A DNA stretch of 64,000 bases from Lacibacter luteus (GCF_004118265.1 NZ_SDHW01000001.1:1054001-1118000), one strand, 5' to 3'; shown: positions 8,383 to 18,336, counted from the stretch's first letter. Numbers and translations are program-made. The notes: generated by a model from the sequence alone, not told the origin.

Positions 8383-8466
8383 CCTGAGTTGTCGAAGGAG
8401 AGAGATCGCATCTCGACTCCGCTCGATGCTCCGGGCAACGTCCTTCGACTGCGCTCAGGACTCAGG
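8383..8466. repeat. Palindromic intergenic repeat upstream of dnaE
   Basis: Outer arms CCTGAG (8383-8388) + TCGAAGGA (8392-8399) pair with TCCTTCGA (8441-8448) + CTCAGG (8461-8466). An inner hairpin GCAT..CGA / TCGATGC spans 8408-8429. GC-richer than the surroundings and typical of dispersed intergenic palindromes; it ends 25 bp before the dnaE start. Confidence 0.6.
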
Positions 8467-8491
8467 TGCGATTATTCACCCGTTTATCATT

Positions 8492-11400
8492 ATGAGCAAA
8501 TTTTCCCATTTACACGTTCACACACAATATTCTCTGCTCGATGGTGCTGCCCCCATCGGTTCGTTATACAACAAAGCCATTAATGATGGTATGCCTGCAT
8601 TGGCCATTACCGATCATGGCAATATGTTCGGCGCTTTCCAGTTTGTGGCCGAGGCTTACAAGCATAAGAACGAAGATGGTTCTTTAAAAGTGAAGCCGGT
8701 TGTTGGCTGCGAATTTTACCTTGTTGAGAACAGACACGCCCGACAGTTCACGAAAGAACAGCGTGATAATCGCTTTCACCAGGTATTGTTGGCAAAGAAC
8801 GAACAGGGCTATAAAAATTTAGTAAAGCTTACATCGCTTGGTTTTATTGAAGGCATGTACAGCAAGTATCCACGTATTGATAAAGAACTTATTCATAAAT
8901 ATCATGAAGGTTTGATTGCCACCACTTGCTGCCTTGGTGCCATGGTGCCGCAAATGATTTTGAACAAGAGTGAAGAAGATGCAGAGAACGAATTCAAATG
9001 GTGGTTAAATATTTTTCAGCAGGATTACTATGTGGAAATTCAGCGACATGGCATGGCCGAACAGGATAAAGTAAATGCAGTGTTGTTGAAATTTGCAAAG
9101 AAGTACAATGTAAAAGTAATTGCCAGCAACGATTCGCATTACGTAGATCAAACAGATTTTAATGCGCATGATATTTTGCTTTGCATCAACACAGGTGAAA
9201 AACAAAGCACGCCTGCCCTTCGTGAGTTTAGTGATGATGATGTGAATGTGAAGAACAAACGTTTTGCATTTCCCAACGATCAGTTCTATTTTAAAACAAC
9301 TGCCGAAATGAAAAAGGTATTTGCTGATGTGCCAGAGGCCATCGACAATACCAATGAAATTGTAGATAAAGTTGAAGTACTGAATCTGAAGAAAGATATT
9401 CTGCTGCCTGCCTTTCCTATTCCAAAAGAATTCCAGATTCACAGCGATGCCAACTTAAATCAATGGGAATTTTTAAAACATCTTACCTACATCGGAGCAA
9501 AAGAGCGTTATGGCGAAATAACAGAAGAAGCAAGAGAACGCATCGACTTTGAACTCTTCACGATCCAAACAATGGGCTTCGCCGGTTACTTCTTAATTGT
9601 AAGTGATTTCATTAAAGCCGGTCGTGATATGGGTGTATTCGTTGGTCCCGGTCGTGGTTCGGCTGCAGGAAGTGCAGTGGCCTATTGCATCGGCATCACC
9701 AATATCGACCCTATTAAATACAATCTGCTGTTTGAGCGTTTCCTCAACCCCGATCGTAAATCGATGCCGGATATTGATACGGACTTTGATGATGAAGGTC
9801 GACAAAAAGTAATTGACTATGTAGTTGATAAATACGGTAAGGCACAGGTGGCACAGATCATCACTTATGGTACAATGGCGGCAAAGAGTAGTATTGCCGA
9901 CGTTGCACGTGTAATGGATCTGCCTTTGCCTGAAAGCAGAGCTTTATCGAAACTTGTTCCGGAAAAGCCGGGCATTTCATTAAAGCGTGTATTGCATGCA
10001 CCGCTTGCAGGTGAAAAAAGTTTATCAGAAAAAGAAGCACTCGGTCCTGATGAATTGGAATTGGTAAAACGAATTCGACAAGTGTATGATGGCGATGATC
10101 TGCCTGCAAAAATTTTACACGAAGCAGAGATCCTTGAAGGTTCTGTTCGTAACACGGGCATTCATGCGGCAGGTATCATCATTGCACCAAAAGATTTAAC
10201 TGAATTGATTCCTGTTTGTACATCAAAGGAATCGGATTTGTGGTTAACACAAATTGAAGGAAGTGTAATTGAAGAAGCAGGTGTAATCAAGATGGACTTT
10301 CTTGGTTTGAAAACACTCAGCATCATCAAGAATGCGTTGCAGATGATCAAAGAAAATCATGGTGTGGAAATTTCAATTGATGAGATACCACTCAATGATG
10401 AAAAAGCATACGAACTCTATCAGCAAGGCTCTACCATTGGTACATTCCAGTTTGAAAGCGTGGGTATGCAGAAATACTTGCGTGAACTGAAACCCGATCA
10501 GTTCAGCGATTTGATTGCAATGAACGCCTTGTATCGTCCCGGCCCTATTGCGTATATCCCCAACTTTATCGATCGTAAACATGGCAAGGAAGCCATCAGT
10601 TACGATTTACCGGAGATGGAAGAATACCTCGCCGATACGTATGGTATTACGGTTTACCAGGAACAGGTGATGTTGCTTTCGCAAAAGATCGGTGGCTTTA
10701 GTAAAGGTGATGCCGACGTGTTGCGGAAAGCGATGGGTAAAAAACAAAAAGCTGTACTGGATAAAATGAAAAAACAGTTTGTGGATGGAGCGATGGCTAA
10801 AGGACATCCTGCAGACAAACTGGAAAAAATATGGACCGACTGGGAAGCGTTTGCACAATATGCCTTCAACAAATCGCACTCTACCTGTTATGCATTTGTG
10901 GCGTATCAAACAGCGTATTTAAAAGCACACTACCCCGGCGAATACATGAGTGCGGTGTTAAACAACGCAGGCGCTATTGAAAAGATCACCTTCTTTATGG
11001 AAGAGTGTAAACGTATGGGCATTAAAGTGCTTGGTCCGGATATTAATGAATCGCAAAATGGTTTTGCTGTAAACAAAGCAGGTGAGATCCGTTTTGGTTT
11101 GGGCGGATTGAAAGGTGTGGGTGAAGCAGCGATTGAAAGTATTATTGATGAACGTGCAAAGAAAGGTCCGTATAAAGATGTGTTTGATTTTATTAAGCGT
11201 GTGAACCAACGTACGGTGAACAAAAAATCATTGGAATGTTTGGTGTACGGTGGTGCGTTCGATTGTTTTAAAGAATATCATCGTGCACAATATTTTCATG
11301 TAATGCCCGGCGATACAGTGAATGCACTGGAACGCATCATCAGTTTCGGCAACCGTTTCCAGGCAAATGTGCAAAGCAATACCAACACGTTGTTTGGTGA

Positions 11401-12124
11401 AAGTATGATGATGGAAATACCTACACCTAAAATTGTGAACTGTGAAGAATGGACGTTAACGGAAAAGCTCGATCATGAAAAAGAGATCACCGGTATCTTC
11501 ATCAGTGGTCACCCGCTTGACCATTTCCGTTTTGAATTACAGCATTACAAAATTTCTACACTGGCCGACTTTAATGAATTTAAAGAAGCGATACTGATGC
11601 ATGCCAATCCATTCCAGACATTCCGTTTGGCAGGATTGGTAACAAGCCATCAGCAACGTGTAACCAAAACCGGAAAGCAGTTTGGCATTGCCATGATCGA
11701 AGATTATACCGGCAACACCGAGTTTGCTTTGTTTGGTGAAGACTTTGTAAAATTCAAAGATCATTTTACACCCGGTGCTGTGGTATTTGTTACGGGCGCC
11801 TTTAAAACACGCTGGAACAAGAGCGATGATTTTGAATTCAAGATCAGCCAGGTGCTGTTGCTGGAAACAGTAAAGCGTACCATGACCAAGCAGTTGATCG
11901 TAGATATAGAACCTCGTTTCCTCACCGAAGAGATCGTTGAGTTTTTTGAAAAGAATATTAAGAAGAATCCGGGTAAGATCAATCTCAAGTTTAATCTCTA
12001 CGAACCAAAGGACAATTGGAAGATCAGCATCCGTACTGTAGAAAAAGGATTTGACATGAACGATGACATGAGTGCCTTTTTACTTGAACGTAATGAAATG
12101 AATGTAACAGTTGTAACCGCATAA
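8492..12124 (+). CDS. dnaE: DNA polymerase III subunit alpha
   Basis: 1210 residues, replicative polymerase catalytic subunit. ATG 8492 (MSKFSHLHVHTQYSLLDG) is the start, since the PHP domain begins at once; the frame is open upstream only through the palindromic repeat. PHP domain about 1-280; Pol3 family C core with GRGSAAGSAVAYCIG and the catalytic aspartates in PDIDTDFDD (about residues 425-431); thumb/fingers with ALYRPGPIAYIP and YQEQVMLLS; helix-hairpin-helix region around KGVGEAAIESI; OB-fold beginning near FRLAGLVTSHQQRVTKTGKQFG. Length fits DnaE of Bacteroidota. It converges with the GH30 gene, only 9 bp apart. Confidence 0.97.
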   Translation: MSKFSHLHVHTQYSLLDGAAPIGSLYNKAINDGMPALAITDHGNMFGAFQFVAEAYKHKNEDGSLKVKPVVGCEFYLVENRHARQFTKEQRDNRFHQVLLAKNEQGYKNLVKLTSLGFIEGMYSKYPRIDKELIHKYHEGLIATTCCLGAMVPQMILNKSEEDAENEFKWWLNIFQQDYYVEIQRHGMAEQDKVNAVLLKFAKKYNVKVIASNDSHYVDQTDFNAHDILLCINTGEKQSTPALREFSDDDVNVKNKRFAFPNDQFYFKTTAEMKKVFADVPEAIDNTNEIVDKVEVLNLKKDILLPAFPIPKEFQIHSDANLNQWEFLKHLTYIGAKERYGEITEEARERIDFELFTIQTMGFAGYFLIVSDFIKAGRDMGVFVGPGRGSAAGSAVAYCIGITNIDPIKYNLLFERFLNPDRKSMPDIDTDFDDEGRQKVIDYVVDKYGKAQVAQIITYGTMAAKSSIADVARVMDLPLPESRALSKLVPEKPGISLKRVLHAPLAGEKSLSEKEALGPDELELVKRIRQVYDGDDLPAKILHEAEILEGSVRNTGIHAAGIIIAPKDLTELIPVCTSKESDLWLTQIEGSVIEEAGVIKMDFLGLKTLSIIKNALQMIKENHGVEISIDEIPLNDEKAYELYQQGSTIGTFQFESVGMQKYLRELKPDQFSDLIAMNALYRPGPIAYIPNFIDRKHGKEAISYDLPEMEEYLADTYGITVYQEQVMLLSQKIGGFSKGDADVLRKAMGKKQKAVLDKMKKQFVDGAMAKGHPADKLEKIWTDWEAFAQYAFNKSHSTCYAFVAYQTAYLKAHYPGEYMSAVLNNAGAIEKITFFMEECKRMGIKVLGPDINESQNGFAVNKAGEIRFGLGGLKGVGEAAIESIIDERAKKGPYKDVFDFIKRVNQRTVNKKSLECLVYGGAFDCFKEYHRAQYFHVMPGDTVNALERIISFGNRFQANVQSNTNTLFGESMMMEIPTPKIVNCEEWTLTEKLDHEKEITGIFISGHPLDHFRFELQHYKISTLADFNEFKEAILMHANPFQTFRLAGLVTSHQQRVTKTGKQFGIAMIEDYTGNTEFALFGEDFVKFKDHFTPGAVVFVTGAFKTRWNKSDDFEFKISQVLLLETVKRTMTKQLIVDIEPRFLTEEIVEFFEKNIKKNPGKINLKFNLYEPKDNWKISIRTVEKGFDMNDDMSAFLLERNEMNVTVVTA

Positions 12125-12133
12125 GCTGAAGTG

Positions 12134-13690
12134 CTACAGATCAATCACCAATGTTGTGATTGATCTGGGGCTCAGCTGAAGAGAACGCAACGATTCCTCA
12201 ACAGATGATTTCATGTTCTCTCCTGCATCTGCAGATGTAGTGTAGCGCTTTATTTGTTTCAGCTTCTTTACTCCCGGAAGTGTTACTGCAATATTTTTTG
12301 TTGATGTTGTGTAGTTGACGATCACCACCGTTACTGTCATTTCATTTGCAAATGCAGTCAGCATTATATCCTGTGCCTGCTGCACTAAGCTCAATCCATC
12401 GTTTCGTTCGGTAAAGATCCGTTGCATACCCGGTCTTACAAACCTGCTGTAATGACCGAGTGCCCACAGATTTTTTGTAACGGAGTAATCGGCGTTTTTA
12501 TAATCCGCAATGTTCCGCAATGCAATTAGATTATAACGTGTTTCTGCCTCGGCACGACCGGGTTCCCATGCATTCCAGAAATGCCAGGCAGTTGCATTGG
12601 CTATTGTAAAATCGTGATGAATCATTTTGGCAAGGAACAAGGCGCAGTCCATTGACGATCGTCGCTCTTTCGACCCTTCTTTATATCCATCGCCCAACAT
12701 GCTGTACTCCGATTGCCAGAACGATGTATTGTACTTCGCTGCTGTATCATGCAACTGTTTTCGCACGCTGATGATCGCACTATCGCCATGATCGGTAAAA
12801 TAACTATGCCCTTCAATTACGTTGTGCAGATGTTGTAGGTTTCCAATGTACAATTTGCTATCCTTCGCATAAAACTGTTGCAGTTGTTTTGATGCATGAT
12901 TGTTTCGGCTGTACAGATATGTAAGATCGCCTGCTTCTGTAACAAGAATTTTTGTGGTGAGATGTTGAGCCGTTAATGCACTGTCGAGTTTTACAGCGAT
13001 CTTATAAATGTCTTTGTTATGCCAGGGCGAACCTTCCTGGTTCATACTTCCAAACTTTGCCGACCAATCCCACTGTGGTTCGTTTACCGGGCTGATGTAA
13101 TTGAAACGAATGCCCTCTTTATCAAAATGAGCAAGCACTGTTGCTAAAAATCCAGCATAGTCGTTGTACTTATCATCGCTTAAGTTGGTAACAAAATCTT
13201 TTTGTGTGCGAAAGCCTAAACCGTTTTTTGTGAACTGAACAGGTGGCGTGTTAGAAAAAGCGATCAAGTCTTTTACGCCATACGCTACAGCTTTCTTTGT
13301 AAACCATAGATAACCTTCCTGCTTTGTCCAATCGTATGTGCCGTCTGGCGAAAGAAAACTTTCGACTCTGCGAAATGCATTGCGTATGCCGCTGCTGTCG
13401 CCTTGTTCAAACGTTCCTCCTCCGATATTGAAACGCCATGCAGAAAGACCAATACCCAATGGGTTGCCTGTTGAATCAAACGACTTACTGAATAGCAATT
13501 CTGCCATTCGTTCTTTTTTTTCTGCAAGCCAATACTTTCCTATTCCTTCGCTATACCATGCGCCGGATGCACCGATGTTCTCAATGGTTTGCGCTTTGTG
13601 TTTGAGATCGATGGTAAAAGTTACTGTTTGTCCTTTTGCAAAAAAAGCACCAAGCCAGACACAACAACAAAAAACAATACACTGCTTCAA
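12134..13690 (-). CDS. Glycoside hydrolase family 30 enzyme of the polysaccharide locus
   Basis: 518-residue secreted retaining glycosidase. A signal peptide (1-21) precedes the barrel. The acid/base is E204 in SPVNEPQWDW and the nucleophile is E328 in WQSEYSMLGDG, both on the expected GH30 strands; a C-terminal beta-sandwich (about 420-518) completes the fold. Subfamily, and hence substrate (xylan, beta-1,6-galactan or beta-1,6-glucan), cannot be fixed by eye. The only workable start is TTG at 13690: no ATG lies between the upstream in-frame stop and the signal peptide. It is the last gene of the susC operon, 21 bp after the GH43 stop. Confidence 0.9.
   Translation of the reverse strand: MKQCIVFCCCVWLGAFFAKGQTVTFTIDLKHKAQTIENIGASGAWYSEGIGKYWLAEKKERMAELLFSKSFDSTGNPLGIGLSAWRFNIGGGTFEQGDSSGIRNAFRRVESFLSPDGTYDWTKQEGYLWFTKKAVAYGVKDLIAFSNTPPVQFTKNGLGFRTQKDFVTNLSDDKYNDYAGFLATVLAHFDKEGIRFNYISPVNEPQWDWSAKFGSMNQEGSPWHNKDIYKIAVKLDSALTAQHLTTKILVTEAGDLTYLYSRNNHASKQLQQFYAKDSKLYIGNLQHLHNVIEGHSYFTDHGDSAIISVRKQLHDTAAKYNTSFWQSEYSMLGDGYKEGSKERRSSMDCALFLAKMIHHDFTIANATAWHFWNAWEPGRAEAETRYNLIALRNIADYKNADYSVTKNLWALGHYSRFVRPGMQRIFTERNDGLSLVQQAQDIMLTAFANEMTVTVVIVNYTTSTKNIAVTLPGVKKLKQIKRYTTSADAGENMKSSVEESLRSLQLSPRSITTLVIDL
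12137..12167. repeat. 12-bp perfect hairpin at the dnaE/GH30 convergence
   Basis: 12137-12148 (CAGATCAATCAC) is the exact reverse complement of 12156-12167, with a 7-nt loop. It lies 12 bp after the dnaE stop and within the last codons of the GH30 gene. It lacks a U tract, so it is a possible 3'-end stabiliser or bidirectional terminator rather than a classical one. Confidence 0.6.
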
Positions 13691-13711
13691 ATGATTGATC
13701 TTGATTTTTTA

Positions 13712-15799
13712 TTATTCATTTACAATTACCAATGTAAAACAAGCACCGTCTTTACGATCGGGTCTTGTACCTGCTGCATCAGCAGAAGTCAAGCTTCTTG
13801 CATTCGGGTCTGCAAACAAATATTTATGTGTGGCCAAACTCATCAGCATCAAATCACCTTTCAACATATCCTGCCATTGAAAAAGAGAAGCAGTTCCCTG
13901 CTCTTCTTTTTCAATACGCACCTGTGCCAGTACGCCATCGCCTTTCACTGTCACAAAACCGTTGTTCAAAACAGATTGCAATGCAATACGGCCATTACCA
14001 CGATCGAGCACACGAAACTGTACAGCCTTTGTTTTTGTTAAGGGATCGGCCGCTGCAAACGGACGAACAAAATCTTTCCAGTTGGCAAGAACGGTACCAT
14101 CGGCTAATGAAGTAAGTGTAATAATCTGGTTGTATGGAATAGGCTTGGTTAATCCTTTCGAACGTGGCTCATCTACAACAAAGGAGTTAAAATCGGCATA
14201 ACCTCCTTTTGCATTGCTGCTGTTATAATTGAACAAAGCATAACGCACTCCTTGGAATGTTCTTAATTGAAAAGGCATGATCACTGTATCGCCCAGCAAT
14301 TGAAAATCGTTGCCATTTGTACTGTAAGCAAATCTTGCTTTGTCTGTATCAAAATTGCAATGTGCACGCAGCCATATTTTTTTTCCGTTGAACGAAACAG
14401 TATCGGCTTTACCCGTTTGTTGATTGAATGTTTTTAGCTGCAACCCTTCATTGCTTTTTACAATGCCGATCCATGCATAAGGAAGATTTAATAAAGCCAA
14501 CCCTGCCGCATCACCTGTTTTCAACCCGGCGATTTCAATTTCAGTTGTTGCAATTGATTCCGGCCCGATGGCTCTTTGTGTTAATGAATTTCTTGCTTTC
14601 CAGAAATCTGTTGCAGGTGATGATTGTAACCGCAACGAACCTTTCTTTGCTGTTAACGACCATAACGAATCATTAGGCACATGATTCCATTGCCAGATGG
14701 GTTTCAATACTGTTGCAGAAAAATCATCGCTGCGTTCATAGGTTGCCGTTGGCTTCGATGAAAAACCGGTGTTGGGTTTTATCCATGTGCGTGGCGAACG
14801 TGTAAGATTACCGGGCAAACCAAAATAAGGCCAGCCATCTTTCCATGTTACAGGCGATAAACAGGTAACACGTCCTACAGAATTATAATCCATCATGCTC
14901 CATCCCCACCACTCACCTGTTTGTGTTTGTACAATACCACCCTGATGCATCGGTATACAACCAACATAATTTTCAACAGGTGCAACTAGTTTATACGGAG
15001 GTCCGTTACGTGTATCGTTCAAACGCCAGCCTGTACCAACACCTAAACTTTCTTCAGCACTCATTACATTTACTTCATAAGGACCTTCGGGTTTATCGGC
15101 ACGCAAACAAACCTGGTAACAAAGCGGATCGTAATTGGTATTGGTGATATAATACTTGCCGTTGATCTTGTAAAAATGACAACCCTCTCCTGCGCCGCTT
15201 GATTTGCTGACGATTACTTTCTCTGTGCCGGGTTTTGTATCGGTAAGATCGTCTGTAAGCTCCGCCATCTTCACCTCATCGTAACCCCACACAACATATA
15301 CCTTCCCGTCATCATCAAATAAAACCGACAGATCATGAAATGATTTTTTTAATGCAGTCTGTTTCCATGGTCCTTTTGGATTGGTTGCAGTAAACAATTG
15401 CGTTGTTTGTCCGTTTACATTCGTGAAAATGTAAAACATTCCTTTATAATAACGAAAGCAGGGAGCCCATATTCCCTGGCCGTAAATATCTCTGCCGTTC
15501 TGCAAACGGTATGCCGGGCTGAAATCAAGTTTGTTCACAGCGTAGGTGAGAAAAGTCCAGTTCACAAGATCTTTTGAATGCAGCACAGGTAAGCCCGGCA
15601 TTGCATGCATCGTTGTACCGGTGAGATAATAATCATCACCCACACGAATCAGATCAGGATCAGAAAACTCATCGTAAAACAAAGGATTGGTAAATGTACC
15701 GTTGCCATTATCGGAAATCCATGTTGGCCGTTGTATTGTTTGTGAAAAAACAGAACAACACTGCACAAGCAACAACATCATTAAACTGACACAACGCAT
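13712..15799 (-). CDS. Glycoside hydrolase family 43 enzyme with C-terminal sandwich domain
   Basis: 695 residues, signal peptide 1-20. The five-bladed propeller (about 35-330) shows the family triad: base D47 in SDPDLIRVGDDYYL, pKa modulator D156 in FHDLSVLFDDDG, acid E205 in GAGEGCHFYK. A second domain (about 355-555) resembles the concanavalin-like xylosidase C-terminal domain, followed by about 140 residues that resemble a carbohydrate-binding or beta-trefoil-like module. Activity is probably beta-xylosidase or alpha-L-arabinofuranosidase. It sits between a second GH43 (67 bp upstream) and GH30 (21 bp downstream) in the susC operon and would trim side chains or oligomers in the periplasm. 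Confidence 0.9.
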   Translation of the reverse strand: MRCVSLMMLLLVQCCSVFSQTIQRPTWISDNGNGTFTNPLFYDEFSDPDLIRVGDDYYLTGTTMHAMPGLPVLHSKDLVNWTFLTYAVNKLDFSPAYRLQNGRDIYGQGIWAPCFRYYKGMFYIFTNVNGQTTQLFTATNPKGPWKQTALKKSFHDLSVLFDDDGKVYVVWGYDEVKMAELTDDLTDTKPGTEKVIVSKSSGAGEGCHFYKINGKYYITNTNYDPLCYQVCLRADKPEGPYEVNVMSAEESLGVGTGWRLNDTRNGPPYKLVAPVENYVGCIPMHQGGIVQTQTGEWWGWSMMDYNSVGRVTCLSPVTWKDGWPYFGLPGNLTRSPRTWIKPNTGFSSKPTATYERSDDFSATVLKPIWQWNHVPNDSLWSLTAKKGSLRLQSSPATDFWKARNSLTQRAIGPESIATTEIEIAGLKTGDAAGLALLNLPYAWIGIVKSNEGLQLKTFNQQTGKADTVSFNGKKIWLRAHCNFDTDKARFAYSTNGNDFQLLGDTVIMPFQLRTFQGVRYALFNYNSSNAKGGYADFNSFVVDEPRSKGLTKPIPYNQIITLTSLADGTVLANWKDFVRPFAAADPLTKTKAVQFRVLDRGNGRIALQSVLNNGFVTVKGDGVLAQVRIEKEEQGTASLFQWQDMLKGDLMLMSLATHKYLFADPNARSLTSADAAGTRPDRKDGACFTLVIVNE

Positions 15800-15866
15800 A
15801 ACTGAATTATTTTATAACCAAAGTATTTATTTCGACGCTTACTGACAAATAAGATGATCGTAAGTT

Positions 15867-16856
15867 TTACTTTTTCAGCAACCCTTCACTCGTCATTACA
15901 ATGCGTTTCATGGTTCCGTCTTTGTTGTAATACAAGCGGTCGATACAAACCGAACGGTGAAAACCGCCATGATCGGCCAGCACACCATTGTGATAAATAA
16001 AATACCACTTGCCTCTAAACTCAATAATAGCCTGATGGTTGGTATTGCTGTTGCCTGCCACTTCGTTCAGGATACCTTTGTACTCCCATGGGCCATTGAT
16101 GTTTTTACTCATGGCATAAGCAATCTTCTCCGGAAACTGGTAAGCATACGAAAGATAATACCAGCCGTTGCGTTGATGGATCCACGGCGCTTCTGTAAAT
16201 TTCTGCAAACCTTCCACCACCTGTATCGGCCCATCAAACTCGATCATGTTTTCTTTCAGTTTGGCATAATAACATTTCGTATTGCCCCAGAATAAATAAG
16301 CTTGCCCATCATCATCAATAATAACGGACGGATCAATATCATCCCAGGAAATAGCGGTTGCCTTAGTCATATCATTTGTAACAAGTGCTTTTCCCAATGC
16401 ATCGGTAAACGGACCTGTTGGTCTATCTGATACAGCAATACCGATTGCTTTGCCGCCAATTGTTTTATGTTCAACAGCTGCATACCAATAAAATTTTCCA
16501 TTGCGTTCAATAACCTGCGAAGCCCATGCGTCGGCTTTGGCCCATTCAAATGCTTTTACATTCAACGGCGATGGATGTTCTTTCCAGTTTAACATATCGG
16601 TTGAAGAATAGCAAAGCCATTCATTCATTACATAGCGTGCCTGTCCTCTTGGTGCTTCATCATGCCCGGTGTACAAATAAACAGTATCGTTATAAACCAA
16701 TGCTGCAGGATCGGCTGTAAACTTATTACGGATGATGGGATTGAACGGAACAGAATCGCTGTACTGTGGTTTTGTTTTTTGCGCATGTAACTCTTTACTT
16801 ATTGCACAAACCAAAACTATTGCTGCTGTTAAACAGCCTGCTTTCTTCAACTTCAT
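15867..16856 (-). CDS. Glycoside hydrolase family 43 enzyme, single-domain
   Basis: 329 residues, signal peptide 1-25, one propeller domain. The triad is D49 in KFTADPAALVY, D175 in WDDIDPSVIIDDDG and E222 in KFTEAPWIHQ, with the YLYTGHDEA strand typical of single-domain arabinofuranosidase/xylosidase-type GH43. It is a different subfamily from the neighbouring 695-residue GH43, so the two probably cut different linkages of one polysaccharide. It is separated from the upstream lipoprotein by 180 bp holding a weak hairpin, so its expression may partly be independent of susCD. Confidence 0.9.
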   Translation of the reverse strand: MKLKKAGCLTAAIVLVCAISKELHAQKTKPQYSDSVPFNPIIRNKFTADPAALVYNDTVYLYTGHDEAPRGQARYVMNEWLCYSSTDMLNWKEHPSPLNVKAFEWAKADAWASQVIERNGKFYWYAAVEHKTIGGKAIGIAVSDRPTGPFTDALGKALVTNDMTKATAISWDDIDPSVIIDDDGQAYLFWGNTKCYYAKLKENMIEFDGPIQVVEGLQKFTEAPWIHQRNGWYYLSYAYQFPEKIAYAMSKNINGPWEYKGILNEVAGNSNTNHQAIIEFRGKWYFIYHNGVLADHGGFHRSVCIDRLYYNKDGTMKRIVMTSEGLLKK

Positions 16857-16901
16857 TTATTTTTTTTAACTGCTTAAACAATGATTTTGCATCGAATAAA
16901 G

Positions 16902-16931
16902 AAGGCCCCTTGTGGAAACAATGGAGCCTTT
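16902..16931 (-). terminator. Possible weak terminator or processing hairpin inside the PUL operon
   Basis: AAGGCCCC (16902-16909) pairs imperfectly with GGAGCCTT (16923-16930), followed on the minus strand by TTCTTTATT. It lies after the DUF4998 lipoprotein stop and before the GH43 start, so it could lower expression of the hydrolases relative to susCD. The remaining bases of this 180-bp gap show nothing else. Confidence 0.35.
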
Positions 16932-17036
16932 CTGTCGATTATGACCCTAACAATAGTTGACGGATTCAATTTTTATTTATCCCCTTTTTATTCAAAACGG
17001 CAACTGCTAAGGAGTAAGCTATAATCGCACTTAGTT

Positions 17037-18272
17037 TTAATTCGTACTGAAAAGTTGAATTCGTTTTATCTGGATATAACTACCGGGGTTTCCGCTGCCG
17101 ACAATATTTGCAAGAAAGCCAATTGAAACAACAGACGGACTGCTGAGCGTAAACGTGAAACTTCTTGTATCGGTAGCACTTGGCGAAGTAGCGCCAATGT
17201 TTGCTCCATTATACGCTCCAACATAACCCAACGCAGTAGACAGATTTGCAAGTACAGGAATACCGGCATCTCCCGCTGCTGCTACACAGTAGATCGTTGA
17301 ATTTGCCTGTAGTTCAGAATACTCATCAAATGAAACAACATATTTTCCTGCAGGCAACGGCGATGACGTTGTTTGGTAAACAATACCATTGGTAACAGGT
17401 GTATTATTCCATGTTTCCCAGTTTATAACACCACCTGCATCTGAAGAATAGCCTCCATATAAGCCGCCTTTATTTTTAGCTGCAGCATTGGTGATCCAGG
17501 GAGCAGCAAGTGTTCCCCACCTGCCATCAAATGTAGCACGCTGAAATCCGGGACCTGTATTCGATAAGTACTGACTTGTTATTTCATACTTCACGCCCAC
17601 CGTTTGTTGTTGACAGCTGAACGTATCAATACAAGTTGGTTTCGGCAGATATAAGGTACGCAGTACAACCGATGACCCTGGTTTGAAATTATCAATTGAT
17701 GTTAATGTTTGCGTAAGCGGTACAAATACCGAATCAACCACATCTCCAACTTTTGTAAATCGTACCCATGTACCCAATGCGCCTGAAGCGGCATCAAGAT
17801 TATCCCAGGCCAGTTCTGCTTTGCCGCTTGGCATTAACTCTGCACGGTTCACCACTCTGTTGCTGAGTCCACTTTCATACTTTGCCCCATACGCAGTACC
17901 TGCTGCATTTACTTTCATTGAACTGTTACCAACAGCATCAAACGTTTGAATAGTGAAATTGTAAATACCTTCGGGTATTGCAACTATTTTACTGAAGCTG
18001 TCGATACCGATGCCTTTTGTAATATCATACATAACAGAATCCTTACCATCATTCCATTTGATCTTACATTTTACAATCTTCGGATCTGCAGGAAGTAAGC
18101 CTGTAATTTTTATACGGTTCTTACCCGGAAATGTTTTTACTGAATCCATTTTACCGGAGTAGATCGTTTCGCCTGCCTCTGTGTATTTTTTATAACCATC
18201 CCATTTGGAACAGGCTGCCAATACAAGCACCAGCATTGCAATGAACGAAAGCTTTTTATATTGTTTTTTCAT
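17037..18272 (-). CDS. DUF4998-type surface glycan-binding lipoprotein candidate
   Basis: 411 residues from ATG 18272 (the frame continues nine codons upstream without a better start). The signal sequence ends in the lipobox VLAAC (Cys at about 21). The N-terminal half (about 25-210) looks like the DUF4998 fibronectin-like module (SGKMDSVKTFPGKNRIKITGLLPADPKI...KIKWNDG). The C-terminal half (about 245-411) is a beta-sandwich reminiscent of DUF5013. Such lipoproteins follow susD and are thought to bind polysaccharide at the cell surface. Fourth gene of the susC operon. Confidence 0.8.
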   Translation of the reverse strand: MKKQYKKLSFIAMLVLVLAACSKWDGYKKYTEAGETIYSGKMDSVKTFPGKNRIKITGLLPADPKIVKCKIKWNDGKDSVMYDITKGIGIDSFSKIVAIPEGIYNFTIQTFDAVGNSSMKVNAAGTAYGAKYESGLSNRVVNRAELMPSGKAELAWDNLDAASGALGTWVRFTKVGDVVDSVFVPLTQTLTSIDNFKPGSSVVLRTLYLPKPTCIDTFSCQQQTVGVKYEITSQYLSNTGPGFQRATFDGRWGTLAAPWITNAAAKNKGGLYGGYSSDAGGVINWETWNNTPVTNGIVYQTTSSPLPAGKYVVSFDEYSELQANSTIYCVAAAGDAGIPVLANLSTALGYVGAYNGANIGATSPSATDTRSFTFTLSSPSVVSIGFLANIVGSGNPGSYIQIKRIQLFSTN

Positions 18273-18336
18273 TTGTAAAATTTTTATCTGAAACTGCACG
18301 CTGCAGCAATCATGTTATCAAACAATCAGATTCGTA

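Larger units (their letters stand above)
8187..8491. other. Divergent intergenic region NlpC / dnaE
   Basis: 305 bp between two divergent genes. It holds the minus-strand NlpC promoter (8211-8242) and a palindromic repeat element (8383-8466) just upstream of dnaE. No credible small gene was seen. Confidence 0.6.

Noticed and set aside
9005-9442. 145-residue minus-strand frame inside dnaE
   Set aside because: Antisense of the polymerase PHP region; hydrophobic/Cys-rich shadow translation only.
13589-14041. 150-residue plus-strand frame across the GH30/GH43 junction
   Set aside because: Antisense of two well-supported hydrolase genes, no ribosome-binding site or domain.
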